39,973 nt of DNA, taken from assembly GCA_024399545.1 (NCBI GenBank), contig JAKSNS010000026.1, positions 1-39,973 on the forward strand. Reading direction: 5' to 3'. Of the stretch, positions 16,270 through 24,849 are shown one piece after another. The position numbers and the translations under genes were made by a program. Under the pieces are notes generated by a model that made no database searches, was not told the origin of the DNA, and saw only the letters and a program-made list of their open reading frames with translations. How positions within the stretch are numbered: position 1 is the stretch's first letter; every line of letters starts with the position of its first letter. This DNA comes from Paludibacteraceae bacterium. Its GTDB lineage: Bacteria > Bacteroidota > Bacteroidia > Bacteroidales > Paludibacteraceae.

Positions 16270-16302
16270 AAAAAAGAGACCAACTTTATTGGTCTCTTTT
16301 TT
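16270..16302. terminator. Bidirectional terminator after the second exbD
   Basis: AGAGACCAA (16275-16283) and TTGGTCTCT (16289-16297) form a perfect 9-bp stem with loop CTTTA, with A residues on one side and T on the other. It ends the exbB-exbD operon (minus strand), insulating it from the mlaE promoter. Confidence 0.9.
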
Positions 16303-16322
16303 ACTGAGTATAAATGTGGTAA

Positions 16323-16790
16323 TCATTTCATTTTCTGAACTGCGGCATAGTTTATCTTTAAAGCCTGTGCCTTACGCAGTTCTTGCTTGATGTCTGTGAT
16401 TATACCCATCTGAGTCTCGCGGTCAGCCTTGATGGAAATTGTAAGCAGACCTTGCTCTTCCTCCTTCATTGCGCTACGCTCTGACTCAACGTAGGGACGA
16501 ATCTCAGAAACCTCGGCGAATGCGTCATCAAGTTGGATGCGTGTTTCTGAACCATAGTGCTTCACGAACTCACGTTTAGGAACACCTACATAGATGTAGC
16601 GGACAAGAGATTTCTTCTCTAATGATTGGAGTTCTGTGGCTTCTGGATTGTGGATGTCAACTTTATAAGTCACCTCCTTCATTGAGGTTGATACCATGAA
16701 GAAGAAAAGAAGCATAAAGATGATATCAGGTAGCGACGCTGTCGAGACAGCAGGTACGGATTTTTTCCCGCCTTTACGAATCTTTGCCAT
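16323..16790 (-). CDS. exbD: ExbD/TolR-family protein (second copy)
   Basis: A 155-aa inner-membrane protein with one N-terminal membrane helix (LPDIIFMLLFFFMVSTSM, residues about 20-38) that carries the Asp needed for proton coupling in ExbD and TolR. The periplasmic part follows. Such proteins form the proton-driven motor with ExbB that energises TonB-dependent outer-membrane transport. The ATG overlaps the TAA of the first exbD by one base (TAATG). No tonB gene follows; the operon stops at the hairpin at 16275-16297. Confidence 0.9.
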   Translation of the reverse strand: MAKIRKGGKKSVPAVSTASLPDIIFMLLFFFMVSTSMKEVTYKVDIHNPEATELQSLEKKSLVRYIYVGVPKREFVKHYGSETRIQLDDAFAEVSEIRPYVESERSAMKEEEQGLLTISIKADRETQMGIITDIKQELRKAQALKINYAAVQKMK

Positions 16791-17383
16791 TACTTTTTCC
16801 CTCCATAGTTTTTAGGCTCTGCCTCTGAAATCTTCTGTGGGTAGATTTTCTGTACGGCACTCTGTCGCTCGTCGGTCAACTCGGAATACGGTACTCCCCA
16901 TTTCTGTCTTGAGTACTCGTCACGTACCTCGTTGTAAGCCGCTACAAGCTCGTTTTGAACCTCAATGTATTTTTGGTATTCTGTTCCACGGTCATTTTGG
17001 AGCGAGATAAGGTGGTTTGTCGTCGTCATCACCTGCTCCATACGACCATCTATTTCAACGGACAAAGGAAGAACTTCAGGGAGCGTTGGGTCGTTGCCCT
17101 CGTTGCGGATGAATTTCTTGACATCTTCCCTTAAGTTTGCCACGTCAACATATTTGCCTTGTGCGAGAACTTGGTTCTTCGAGTTAATCAGCACGACGTA
17201 GATGTTACGCTCATTAATCTCGACATCCTTCTGTTCTTTTTTGTCAGGCATTGGAGGAGGCAAACGACGGGAAAGACCTTTGTCCACCGACATTGTCGTA
17301 GTGACAAGGAAGAAAATTAGCAAGAGGAAAGCGATGTCCGCCATCGAACTTGCGTTAATTTCCTGTACTGATCTTTTTCCCAT
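16790..17383 (-). CDS. exbD: ExbD/TolR-family protein (first copy)
   Basis: A 197-aa protein with the ExbD layout: a short basic N-terminus, one membrane helix with its Asp (SSMADIAFLLLIFFLVTTTM, residues about 12-31), and a periplasmic domain longer than in the neighbouring copy because of an inserted charged stretch (EYQKYIEVQNELVAAYNEVR near residue 135). Paired unequal ExbD proteins are normal in Bacteroidota TonB motor operons. It lies 14 bp after the four-helix membrane protein gene. Confidence 0.9.
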   Translation of the reverse strand: MGKRSVQEINASSMADIAFLLLIFFLVTTTMSVDKGLSRRLPPPMPDKKEQKDVEINERNIYVVLINSKNQVLAQGKYVDVANLREDVKKFIRNEGNDPTLPEVLPLSVEIDGRMEQVMTTTNHLISLQNDRGTEYQKYIEVQNELVAAYNEVRDEYSRQKWGVPYSELTDERQSAVQKIYPQKISEAEPKNYGGKK

Positions 17384-17397
17384 GATTTGTTACTCTC

Positions 17398-17880
17398 TTA
17401 TTTTTTTAATTTTGAATAGAGCATAGAACCAAACAGTGCCAAGAATGAAGCACAGAAGAGGGTGTATGCCGTGAAGATAATCATATCGGAGAATTGAGCC
17501 CAGAAACCAACGTTGTCTGTGCCATCGTAACCGATAATCTCAAGTTTTTCGTCAGAACCTAATGACCAAGAAATCACGAAAATCAGTGCGAAAACTACAA
17601 GCACTACCAACATCCGGATTGCTTTCTTTGGATTCTCTGCAAACAATTTGCAGAACCTGACGATGGTGAATAAGATGGTAACTACAAAAGCTATTCCAAA
17701 CAGGATATATGCCCACCACAAGAAGAGGTCAGTATATGTAGAGTTTGTCAAATACTCACCTGTGTTAGGGCTTTGGAACTCGGCATTTGGATTGCCAAGG
17801 CCCAAGAAGAACATCACGACTACTATCAGTGAGATAGCGGCGCATACGATGAGCGAAATTTTAGGCAGTTTCTTCAACAT
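17398..17880 (-). CDS. Small membrane protein of the ExbB-ExbD cluster
   Basis: A 160-aa protein with four predicted membrane helices (about residues 9-28, 53-75, 88-108 and 132-155). Between helices one and two is a periplasmic loop with PNTGEYLTNSTYTDLF. I recognise no domain, but a protein of this size and topology commonly lies between exbB and exbD in Bacteroidota, so a part in motor assembly is a reasonable inference. It is 40 bp downstream of exbB and 14 bp before exbD. Confidence 0.75.
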   Translation of the reverse strand: MLKKLPKISLIVCAAISLIVVVMFFLGLGNPNAEFQSPNTGEYLTNSTYTDLFLWWAYILFGIAFVVTILFTIVRFCKLFAENPKKAIRMLVVLVVFALIFVISWSLGSDEKLEIIGYDGTDNVGFWAQFSDMIIFTAYTLFCASFLALFGSMLYSKLKK

Positions 17881-17920
17881 AACTGTGAATTATTATATAT
17901 AATGTGTGTGGTGACAAATA

Positions 17921-18736
17921 TTATTTAGAGTGCTTTACAACGATGTCAAGCAATGAGATGGATGAGTCTTCCATTTCGTTTGTAAGGGCATCGATACGAG
18001 AAAGGATGTAGTTATAGAAGATTTGGAGAATGATAGCGACGATAAGACCGAGCACTGTGGTCAACAACGCAACCTTGATACCACCTGCTACGACTGTTGC
18101 AGAAATATCACCAGCCTGCTGGATTTTGTCGAATGCCTCAATCATACCTATTACAGTACCCATGAAACCCAACATTGGGGCAAGAGCGATGAAGAGGGAA
18201 ATCCATGAGAGGTTTTTCTCAAGGAGACCAAGTTGTACTGAACCATATGAAGCAACGGTTTTCTCAACTACGTCAACGCCTTCTTCATAGCGTGAGAGAC
18301 CCTGATAGAAGATAGAGGCAACTGGGCCACGTGTGTTACGGCATACTTCCATGGCAGCTTGAACACCACCTTTGTCCCATGCTGCGTCAACAGCCTTGAG
18401 GAGTTTGCCAGTGTTGATGGCCGAAAGGTTGAGGTAGATGATACGCTCGATGCAAAGTGCAAGACCGAAAATGAGACAGAATACTACTGTCGCCATGAAA
18501 CCGGCACCACCTTCGATGAATTTCGTCTTGAGAGTCTGGTGCATACCAGCCTCTTCAGCAATGGCTTCTTCTTCTACTGGGGCTTCAGCAACTTCGATAG
18601 CTTCAGAAGGTTCGTTCTCGGCAACTTGCTCAGTAGCCTCCGCAGGAGCTTCGGCTGGTTCCTGTGCATTGATGTTAGTAGTCATCCCAAATGAGAAAAC
18701 AGCTACAGCAGTAAGTACTGCAAAAATCTTTTTCAT
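17921..18736 (-). CDS. exbB: ExbB/MotA/TolQ-family proton channel protein
   Basis: A 271-aa inner-membrane protein. It has an N-terminal signal-like segment (residues 1-24, ending INAQEPAEA), then a Glu/Ala/Pro-rich acidic stretch to about residue 62, and then the ExbB core with three membrane helices (about 78-98, 178-200, 220-245). GFMGTVIGMIEAFDKI and the GGIKVALLTTVLGLIVAI segment are the family signature lining the proton path. It forms the stator of the TonB motor with the two ExbD proteins encoded downstream. The acidic N-terminal stretch is longer than in proteobacterial ExbB but usual for this phylum. Confidence 0.93.
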   Translation of the reverse strand: MKKIFAVLTAVAVFSFGMTTNINAQEPAEAPAEATEQVAENEPSEAIEVAEAPVEEEAIAEEAGMHQTLKTKFIEGGAGFMATVVFCLIFGLALCIERIIYLNLSAINTGKLLKAVDAAWDKGGVQAAMEVCRNTRGPVASIFYQGLSRYEEGVDVVEKTVASYGSVQLGLLEKNLSWISLFIALAPMLGFMGTVIGMIEAFDKIQQAGDISATVVAGGIKVALLTTVLGLIVAIILQIFYNYILSRIDALTNEMEDSSISLLDIVVKHSK

Positions 18737-18771
18737 TTTTTCTTTTCTATTTATGAGTTAATATTTTATTG

Positions 18772-18859
18772 CGGAGAGAAGGGGATTCGAACCCCTGATA
18801 CGCTTTTGACGTATACACGCTTTCCAGGCGTGCCTCTTCAACCACTCGAGCATCTCTCC
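18772..18859 (-). tRNA. tRNA-Ser (GGA)
   Basis: An 88-nt tRNA with acceptor stem GGAGAGA/TCTCTCC, a GGTTCGAATCC T-arm, and the long variable arm of serine tRNAs. The anticodon loop reads CTGGAAA, giving anticodon GGA (codons UCC/UCU). The discriminator is G, and the 3' CCA is not encoded. exbB begins 35 bp further on the same strand. Confidence 0.97.
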
Positions 18860-19046
18860 AATATGTACTTTTGGCCTTTCGTTTTTGCCTTTTTCAAATG
18901 CGGACGCAAGTTAGTAAAAAATAATGGATTACGAATGCTTTTCACGATTTTTTTTTCAACACTTTTTTGTGGCAAAAATGTTTTGATTTTCAGAGTGAAA
19001 GATATGTAAGAAAGTTTTTTCACCCTTCTTTTGTTGGCTTTTTGGA

Positions 19047-19808
19047 CTAAATATTGAATGTTTTGCGTGCGTTGAACGTCGTGATTTCATCAATTAACTC
19101 TGCATTTTCATCAAAAATGTCCGCTAATTTCGTTACCACATATTCCATAAAGGCAGGTTCATTTCTTTTGCCGCGGAATGGTACTGGAGGCAGGTAAGGA
19201 TCATCAGTTTCGGTAAGGATATGGTCAAGTCCAATCTCTTTTACGGTGTCTGGTAACCTTGAGTTTTTATAGGTCAACACGCCGCCAATTCCAAGTGAGA
19301 AACCGAGGCTTACCGCTTTGCGAGCCTCCTCTATTCCTCCGCCGAAACAATGGAAAACCCCTTTGAAGCGGTCGTGGTGCAGTGAGTTTAGCACTTCAAA
19401 CACCTCTGCGTGTGCTTTGCGTATGTGAAGGATTACCGGAAGGTCTAATTCAAGTGCCCAAAGTATTTGCTGGCGGAATGCCTGTTTTTGTTCTTCAATG
19501 TATGTTTTGTCCCAATATAAGTCTATGCCTATTTCCCCTATTGCTGTGTAAGGTCTGCTTTCCAACTCTTTGCGTATGGTTTTCAGGTCGTTTGCCCAGT
19601 TTCCGTTTAGTTCTGTTGGGTGGAGGCCCATTGCGCATGCCATGAAACCGTTGTGCTTGTTTGCCGTCTCAAGCATTGGTTGGATGGTGTTCAAATCTAC
19701 ATTTGGCAGAAGCAGTTTCGTGACGCCAGCTTTTTTCGCCCTCTCAATTGCCTCTTCCCTATCCTCGTCAAACGCAGGGTCGTAAATGTGGGAATGTGTG
19801 TCAATCAT
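19047..19808 (-). CDS. tatD: TatD-family metal-dependent hydrolase
   Basis: A 253-aa TIM-barrel hydrolase. Metal ligands are visible in order: THSHIYD at the N-terminus (His5, His7), GEIGIDLYW near residue 93, LHIRKAH near residue 127, HCFGGG near residue 152 and ETDDPYLPP near residue 200. TatD proteins are 3'-5' exonucleases or deoxyribonucleases involved in DNA quality control; the substrate of this one is not established. The ATG overlaps the stop of the MurU-like gene (ATGA). It is the last gene of the eight-gene minus-strand run that starts at pssA. Confidence 0.93.
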   Translation of the reverse strand: MIDTHSHIYDPAFDEDREEAIERAKKAGVTKLLLPNVDLNTIQPMLETANKHNGFMACAMGLHPTELNGNWANDLKTIRKELESRPYTAIGEIGIDLYWDKTYIEEQKQAFRQQILWALELDLPVILHIRKAHAEVFEVLNSLHHDRFKGVFHCFGGGIEEARKAVSLGFSLGIGGVLTYKNSRLPDTVKEIGLDHILTETDDPYLPPVPFRGKRNEPAFMEYVVTKLADIFDENAELIDEITTFNARKTFNI

Positions 19809-20509
19809 TGCAGTTGCGTGAGTTTACCGATGTCATTTAGTTGCAACCCTTTTTGTTCATAACCATAAATCGGTTCTTGACTGCAAACGGATAGGTAGAA
19901 GTCGATTATGGAGAATTTCTCGTCAAGTTCCTTCATCAAATTCCCTATTCTTGCATCTATTATGTGAATGCCTCCGAAAGCTCGTTTTATGCATTTATCA
20001 GGATTGAGGTTTGGATAAGGCGATTTTATCTCGCCAGTCGTTACGTTTGTCCATCCTAAAAGGCGCATTTCGTCGTTGAATAGCAGGTATCGTGAGGTTT
20101 GTCGTTCGCTGACAAGTAGTGTGGCGAGTGATTCTGGACGGTGTGCCTCTTGCATTTTGCGGACATCGAGGTTGCTCATAATGTCAACATTATGGACAAG
20201 AAACGCCCCTTCGCCTAATAAATTATGCTTATAAGCATGGCGTATCGCACCACCAGTATCTCTGAGAAGGTCCCGTTCGTCTGATATCTGGAAATTTGCG
20301 TCGTCATGGCGATTGTTTAGGTGTTCAATAATTTGTTCGCCGAAGTGGTGAATGTTGACTATGAACTGATCGACACCTTGTTGTTCCAGTCGGTCGATGA
20401 CAATGTCAATCATAGGGCGACCTTGGTATTCGACTAAGGCTTTCGGTTTTGTGTCGGTCAGTGGTTTGAGGCGTGTGCCAAGACCTGCGGCGAAAATGAA
20501 CCCTTTCAT
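19805..20509 (-). CDS. MurU-like sugar-phosphate nucleotidyltransferase
   Basis: A 234-aa GT-A-like nucleotidyltransferase. FAAGLGTRLKPLTDTKPKAL at the N-terminus is the nucleotide-binding signature, and HNVDIMSNLD near residue 107 holds the metal-binding Asp. The closest characterised type is MurU, which makes UDP-MurNAc from MurNAc-1-phosphate in cell-wall recycling. The upstream gene overlaps it by one base and encodes an AmgK-like kinase that would supply the sugar-1-phosphate, which supports this assignment. A different hexose-1-phosphate cannot be excluded. Confidence 0.82.
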   Translation of the reverse strand: MKGFIFAAGLGTRLKPLTDTKPKALVEYQGRPMIDIVIDRLEQQGVDQFIVNIHHFGEQIIEHLNNRHDDANFQISDERDLLRDTGGAIRHAYKHNLLGEGAFLVHNVDIMSNLDVRKMQEAHRPESLATLLVSERQTSRYLLFNDEMRLLGWTNVTTGEIKSPYPNLNPDKCIKRAFGGIHIIDARIGNLMKELDEKFSIIDFYLSVCSQEPIYGYEQKGLQLNDIGKLTQLQ

Positions 20510-21912
20510 TATTGTATCTCCCTATGTTCAACCTTGACGATGATGTCGAATTTTTTGCGGAGGTGTTCGCCCATGTGTTCTGCGCAATATACGGAGCGGT
20601 GTTGCCCTCCCGTACAACCAAAGGCCACCATTATGTGGGTGAACTGGCGTTCTATGAATTTCTGTACATGGGCGTCAACCATTGAGTATGCGTTGTCGAG
20701 GAAAGCGAAAACCCCGCCATCATCTTCGAGGAATTTGATTACCTCGTTGTCCAGACCTGTGAAGTGTTTATAGTGTTCGTATTTGCCTGGGTTGTTGATT
20801 GCCCGGCAGTCAAAGATAAAGCCACCGCCATTACCTGTAGTATCGTTTGGTATGCCTTTTTTGTAGGCGAAACTGAATACGCGAACTTCCAGTTTTTTCT
20901 TTTCTGCCATATCCCCGAACTGTTTCATTCTGGTCAGTTCCCCAAGCATTTCGTTGAGATATGGGTATTCTGTAAATGGTGTTTTCAGTAGGTTGCGCAG
21001 GTTGTCTATGGCGTAAGGGACGCTTTGCAGAAAGTGTGGCTTTTTCTCGAAGTAGCCTCTGAAACCGTATGCGCCAAGGACTTGAAGGGTGCGGAAAAGG
21101 ACAAAATGGCGAAGTTGTTGTTTGAAATAGTCGTAATCGACAGGCATGTAGCGTTTGAGGGATTCGAGGTATGTGTCAACAAGTTCCTCGCGCAGTTCCT
21201 CGCCGTAGTTGGCTTTTGCCTGCCAAATGAATGAGGCGACATCGTAGAAGATAGGACCTTTACGTCCGCCTTGGAAGTCAATGAAGTACGGTTCGCCATT
21301 ATGCAGCATTACGTTGCGTGACTGGAAGTCGCGGTACATAAATGTGGCGGAGGTCGAACGCATCAGTATGTTGCTCATTTTCTCGAAATCGTCCTCAAGT
21401 CGTGTTTCCGAAAATTCCAGGCCGGTCGCCTTCAGGAAACAGTATTTGAAGTAGTTGAGGTCGAACGCTATCATCCTGCGATCAAACTCAGGTTGAGGAT
21501 AGCAAATCGAGAAATCCATTCCTTCCGCACCTCGGAATTGCAAATCGGGTAGAAGTGCTACGGTTTTTTTCAAAAGTGATTTCTCTTCATCGCTGAATTT
21601 ACCGCATTTCCGTCCCTGTTCTGTGGCTTTGAAGAGTATTTCGTCGCCAAGGTCTTCCTGAATATAGAAAGCCCAATCCTCGCTCATGTCATAAACAGTC
21701 GGCACATTCAGCCCTTTTCCCTGAAAATGTTTGGCTATTGTGACAAAAGCCTTGTTTTCTTCCACCGATGTCCCTTTGACTCCTATGAGCGTTTTGCCAT
21801 CACTGCCGGTTAGTCGGAAATAACGGCGGTTAGATCCAGATGAAGGGAGTTCGTCAATGTTGGCGGGTAGTGTACCGCTGACTTTGTGAAACAACTGTTT
21901 TAGTTCTTCCAT
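20509..21912 (-). CDS. Fusion of AmgK-like sugar kinase and RapZ C-terminal domain
   Basis: A 467-aa two-domain protein. Residues 1 to about 325 are an aminoglycoside-phosphotransferase fold: SGSNRRYFRL near residue 25, the catalytic-loop variant YRDFQSRNVML near residue 197 and FIDFQGGRKGP with the metal-binding Asp. Residues from about 345 to 467 match the C-terminal domain of RapZ: VRVFSFAYKKGIP, FDCRAINNPG and VAFGCTGGQHRSVYCAEHMG. AmgK kinases phosphorylate MurNAc and GlcNAc at the anomeric position; in E. coli, RapZ binds GlcN6P and controls the GlmZ RNA. I infer an amino-sugar kinase with a sensing or RNA-binding module. The partner nucleotidyltransferase is encoded immediately downstream. 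Confidence 0.87.
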   Translation of the reverse strand: MEELKQLFHKVSGTLPANIDELPSSGSNRRYFRLTGSDGKTLIGVKGTSVEENKAFVTIAKHFQGKGLNVPTVYDMSEDWAFYIQEDLGDEILFKATEQGRKCGKFSDEEKSLLKKTVALLPDLQFRGAEGMDFSICYPQPEFDRRMIAFDLNYFKYCFLKATGLEFSETRLEDDFEKMSNILMRSTSATFMYRDFQSRNVMLHNGEPYFIDFQGGRKGPIFYDVASFIWQAKANYGEELREELVDTYLESLKRYMPVDYDYFKQQLRHFVLFRTLQVLGAYGFRGYFEKKPHFLQSVPYAIDNLRNLLKTPFTEYPYLNEMLGELTRMKQFGDMAEKKKLEVRVFSFAYKKGIPNDTTGNGGGFIFDCRAINNPGKYEHYKHFTGLDNEVIKFLEDDGGVFAFLDNAYSMVDAHVQKFIERQFTHIMVAFGCTGGQHRSVYCAEHMGEHLRKKFDIIVKVEHREIQ

Positions 21913-21923
21913 TGGTAATGTGG

Positions 21924-22355
21924 TTACTTGCCGAGCAGGTTTTGTTCTATGGCTTTTTCGAGGGCTTCCTTAGGCACAAGTCCCTTGCTGATGCTTGGTT
22001 GTCTGTCCATTGGGCAGAACAACAGTGTAGGAATGCTCTGAATGCCGAAAGCGGCGGCAAGTTCTCGTTCGGTCTCTGTATTGACTTTGTAAATGATGAT
22101 TTTCCCTTGGTATTCCTGCTGGAGTTCTTCAAGGATAGGGGCAAGGCGTCTGCATGGTCCGCACCATGAGGCGTAGAAATCTACTATACAAGGAAGTTTC
22201 CCTTCGTATTTCCACTCGTTAGGGTTTGCCTCGTAATTCCAGACGTTTTCCAGAAATTCCGCTTTTGTTATGTGGCGGATTTCAACCTTCTGTTCCTGTG
22301 CGCATGAATAGAGGAACGATGTTATGACAACCAGTGATAAAAGAATCTTCTTCAT
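21924..22355 (-). CDS. Thioredoxin-like lipoprotein
   Basis: A 143-aa exported thioredoxin-fold protein. MKKILLSLVVITSFLYSC is a lipoprotein signal with the lipid-attached Cys at 18. IVDFYASWCGPCRRLAP carries the redox pair Cys65 and Cys68 in the classical CGPC form, and IQSIPTLLF near residue 118 has the cis-Pro loop. It should act in the periplasm as a disulfide oxidoreductase anchored to a membrane. It lies between ctpA (22 bp upstream) and the kinase-RapZ fusion gene (11 bp downstream). Confidence 0.9.
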   Translation of the reverse strand: MKKILLSLVVITSFLYSCAQEQKVEIRHITKAEFLENVWNYEANPNEWKYEGKLPCIVDFYASWCGPCRRLAPILEELQQEYQGKIIIYKVNTETERELAAAFGIQSIPTLLFCPMDRQPSISKGLVPKEALEKAIEQNLLGK

Positions 22356-22377
22356 ATTGTTTCTTTTTATGGTGAGC

Positions 22378-23985
22378 TTATTTCAGTAAGGACTTGTATT
22401 CCTTCTCGTTGTTAATCAGTTTTACGGCATAGTTGACCCAATTGTCGTTACGTATGCTAATTGCGAACGCTCCCCATTCGTAGTAGTATCGTTTGGCGAG
22501 TTCTGCTGCAAGGTTTTGTTTGATTTCGTCAGCGAATAGTTTCAGGTCACGTTCTACATTTGGTTTTAGTGCTTCCTGCATGTTGGCGAAAACCTCTGCG
22601 GTGATTTCTTTATAACCCTCTTGTTCAATCATTTCCTGAAGGTTATTCAGGTATTTCTCACTCTGAAGTGTGTATGTGAATTTGTTGTCAATCACGAATT
22701 TGCAGAAGTCTTCAAATATTTCGTCCGTAATGGTGAATTGTTCAAGGGGTGCTATTGAAGCGTGGGTTGATTGGAAGACGTTGGCATATTTGAAGTACAT
22801 ATTGCTGACAAAAAGATAGTCTGCTATGTTGATTCTTACATCTTCTGCAATTATACTGTCAGGGGTGATGCCGCTGCCGTCTTCAACCTCACGGCCGTTG
22901 CGTGTCTTGTATGTTTTACGGAGTGTGCTGTCAATACGTTGTACGCAACGACCTGAAGGCAGGAAATATTTTGCCACGGTCATTTTCATATAGTTGTCGT
23001 GAGGTAGTTCCCTGATGTTTTGTACAACGCCTTTGCCGAAACTCTGTTCACCCATAATTACAGCCCGGTCAAGGTCTTGGAGTGAGCCTGAGAGGATTTC
23101 TGAGGACGAAGCGGTGTTCTCGTCAACAAGGACAAGCAGTTTCATGTCAGGGTAAATAGGGGCGGTTTGCGTGTGGTATGTGCGATTTGTGTTGTTGTGG
23201 TCGCCACGCATTTCGACGATTTTAGTGTCAAGTGGCACGAAAAGTGCCGCAATATCAACGGCTTGATCTACAATACCTCCTCCGTTGGCTCTAAGGTCTA
23301 TGATTAGTGATTCTATCTGTTTGGTCTTTACTAGTTCGTCAAGGGCTTTACGGAAATCGAATGAGGTGCGGTCTATGAAATCCTCAATGCGTATGTAACC
23401 TATTTTAGGGGCGACTTCAGCCCAGTAGGTTACTGTAGGCATCTTGATGGATTCACGTTCAAAGGTGAATTTCAATGGTTTCTTTTCGCCTATACGTTGC
23501 ACCTTTATGTTGATGGTTGTGCCTGGTTTGCCGCGGAGCATCTGGCTGACATCTGCGATTTTAAGTTTTGAGCAATCCTTGCCATCTATTTCCTGGATTT
23601 GGTCGCCAGCCTTTATTCCTGCCTTTGCCGCGGGCTTCCCCTCGTATGGTTCTGAGAAATATGGTTTCTCGTCCATAAGGGTGATTACTGAACCTACGCC
23701 GCCATATTGTCCTGATTGTAATCGCTTGAGGAATTCCTCGTCGTCTGAAGGTATATATTGTGTGTAAGGGTCAAGGCTGTATAGCATACGGCCGAGTGAC
23801 TCTTTGATGAGTTTCTTGTGGTTCAGTGTGTCAACATAGCCGTTTTCAAGTTCACGGAGGACCGAGCAGTAAATGTCAATGTGTTCCGTCAGTGCGTTGG
23901 CATTGTTGGTTTTTGTTGTGGCTTCTTGGGCAATAATAGGCAGACTGATAACTGTTGCCAAAAGAAAAAGGAATATGTTCTTCAT
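22378..23985 (-). CDS. Carboxyl-terminal processing peptidase, S41 family
   Basis: A 535-aa periplasmic serine peptidase. It has a signal peptide (residues 1-19, cut near IAQEA), a helical region with SLDPYTQYI near residue 75, a PDZ domain (GVGSVITLMDEKPYFSEPYE to about residue 175) and the S41 catalytic domain with LRANGGGIVDQAVDIAALF, the catalytic Ser in ENTASSSEI and the Lys in QSFGKGVVQ. Such enzymes degrade or trim proteins from their C-terminus. Length agrees with the long Bacteroidota form, which has a C-terminal helical extension. The gene lies inside the pssA-to-tatD run, separated from the upstream TerB/DnaJ gene by 86 bp. Confidence 0.93.
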   Translation of the reverse strand: MKNIFLFLLATVISLPIIAQEATTKTNNANALTEHIDIYCSVLRELENGYVDTLNHKKLIKESLGRMLYSLDPYTQYIPSDDEEFLKRLQSGQYGGVGSVITLMDEKPYFSEPYEGKPAAKAGIKAGDQIQEIDGKDCSKLKIADVSQMLRGKPGTTINIKVQRIGEKKPLKFTFERESIKMPTVTYWAEVAPKIGYIRIEDFIDRTSFDFRKALDELVKTKQIESLIIDLRANGGGIVDQAVDIAALFVPLDTKIVEMRGDHNNTNRTYHTQTAPIYPDMKLLVLVDENTASSSEILSGSLQDLDRAVIMGEQSFGKGVVQNIRELPHDNYMKMTVAKYFLPSGRCVQRIDSTLRKTYKTRNGREVEDGSGITPDSIIAEDVRINIADYLFVSNMYFKYANVFQSTHASIAPLEQFTITDEIFEDFCKFVIDNKFTYTLQSEKYLNNLQEMIEQEGYKEITAEVFANMQEALKPNVERDLKLFADEIKQNLAAELAKRYYYEWGAFAISIRNDNWVNYAVKLINNEKEYKSLLK

Positions 23986-24011
23986 TTGTTATTTATCTTA
24001 TTTCATTTTAC

Positions 24012-24038
24012 TGAACGGTGAATTTATAGGGCTCACCT
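24012..24038 (-). repeat. GGTGAG palindromic repeat, copy 1
   Basis: On the minus strand this reads GGTGAGCCCTATAAATTCACC, followed by ATGAAATAA fifteen bases later. Related copies occur at 26308 (plus strand) and 26538-26558 (minus strand). The ends GGTGA and TCACC can pair. It lies between the TerB/DnaJ gene and ctpA. Confidence 0.65.
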
Positions 24039-24071
24039 TTACTTTCTTAGATTTCAAAAACGTGCAAAAGA

Positions 24072-24839
24072 TTAATTTTGTGCTTGTTTTGTTAGTACAT
24101 CGTAGGCCTCTTTTACCTTGCGGAATTTGTCTGTGGCGACTTTTTTTTCTGACTCACCGAGGGTTGCCACTTTGTCTGGGTGGTATTTCATCGCCATTTT
24201 GCGGTAAGCTTTCTTAATCTCTTCCTGTGTTGCGCCTTGCTGTAACTCAAGAATATCGTATGCCCATTTGCGGTCGTCGCTGCGTGGTTTGAACATCGCG
24301 CCTATAGACTTGATGTCTGCTACTGAGATGTTCATGCATGCGCCAATCTGCTCAATTACATCAACTTCGCTTTCGTCTATTTGTCCATCAGCCGCCGCAA
24401 TGTAGTAGAGTTGGTGCAGCAGGTGCATCCTTGTGCTGTAGTTCATATTCTCGCCGCATTGGCGGGCGATGGCAACTATGTCTATTGGCTGCTCAAGTAT
24501 CTGTTTCAGAAGGTGTAGGGCTTCGTTTGCGGTCTCTTCGTCGTAGTTTTTGGCGAGGAACCTCTTGACGACATCCAGTTCTGATTTCTTGGTTACTCCG
24601 TCGGCCTTCATAACAGCTGCGAACAAGACAAGGAACGCCATACGGTAGTCGTTGGCGGTTTGGTTACGGGTGTATGCTTGTGTTGTGCCGTAGTCGTCTG
24701 TACTTGAACCGTCTTCGGTGGCTAAATACTTTGAAGTGCCGTCAATTGCGTTGGCTATCAGTAGCCCTATGACGGCACCTATTGGCCCGCCAAGCGTAAA
24801 GCCGAGACCGCCGAGAATCAGTTTGCTTGTTAAGCCCAT
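24072..24839 (-). CDS. TerB-DnaJ domain protein (DjlA-like)
   Basis: A 255-aa protein with a Gly-rich hydrophobic N-terminus ([19 protein letters not shown]), a TerB-type helical domain ([20 protein letters not shown] near residue 68, then [20 protein letters not shown] near residue 145), and a C-terminal J domain from about residue 190 with the MKYHPDK motif. This order is that of DjlA, a membrane-attached co-chaperone that stimulates DnaK; the first segment may be a membrane anchor. The gene is 10 bp downstream of pyrH. Which client proteins it serves is unknown. Confidence 0.88.
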   Translation of the reverse strand: MGLTSKLILGGLGFTLGGPIGAVIGLLIANAIDGTSKYLATEDGSSTDDYGTTQAYTRNQTANDYRMAFLVLFAAVMKADGVTKKSELDVVKRFLAKNYDEETANEALHLLKQILEQPIDIVAIARQCGENMNYSTRMHLLHQLYYIAAADGQIDESEVDVIEQIGACMNISVADIKSIGAMFKPRSDDRKWAYDILELQQGATQEEIKKAYRKMAMKYHPDKVATLGESEKKVATDKFRKVKEAYDVLTKQAQN

Positions 24840-24849
24840 GGTACGAAGG

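Noticed and set aside
18905-18913. Possible -7 box TAACTTGC upstream of tRNA-Ser
   Set aside because: One base short of TAnnTTTG and without a -33 box; not strong enough to call.
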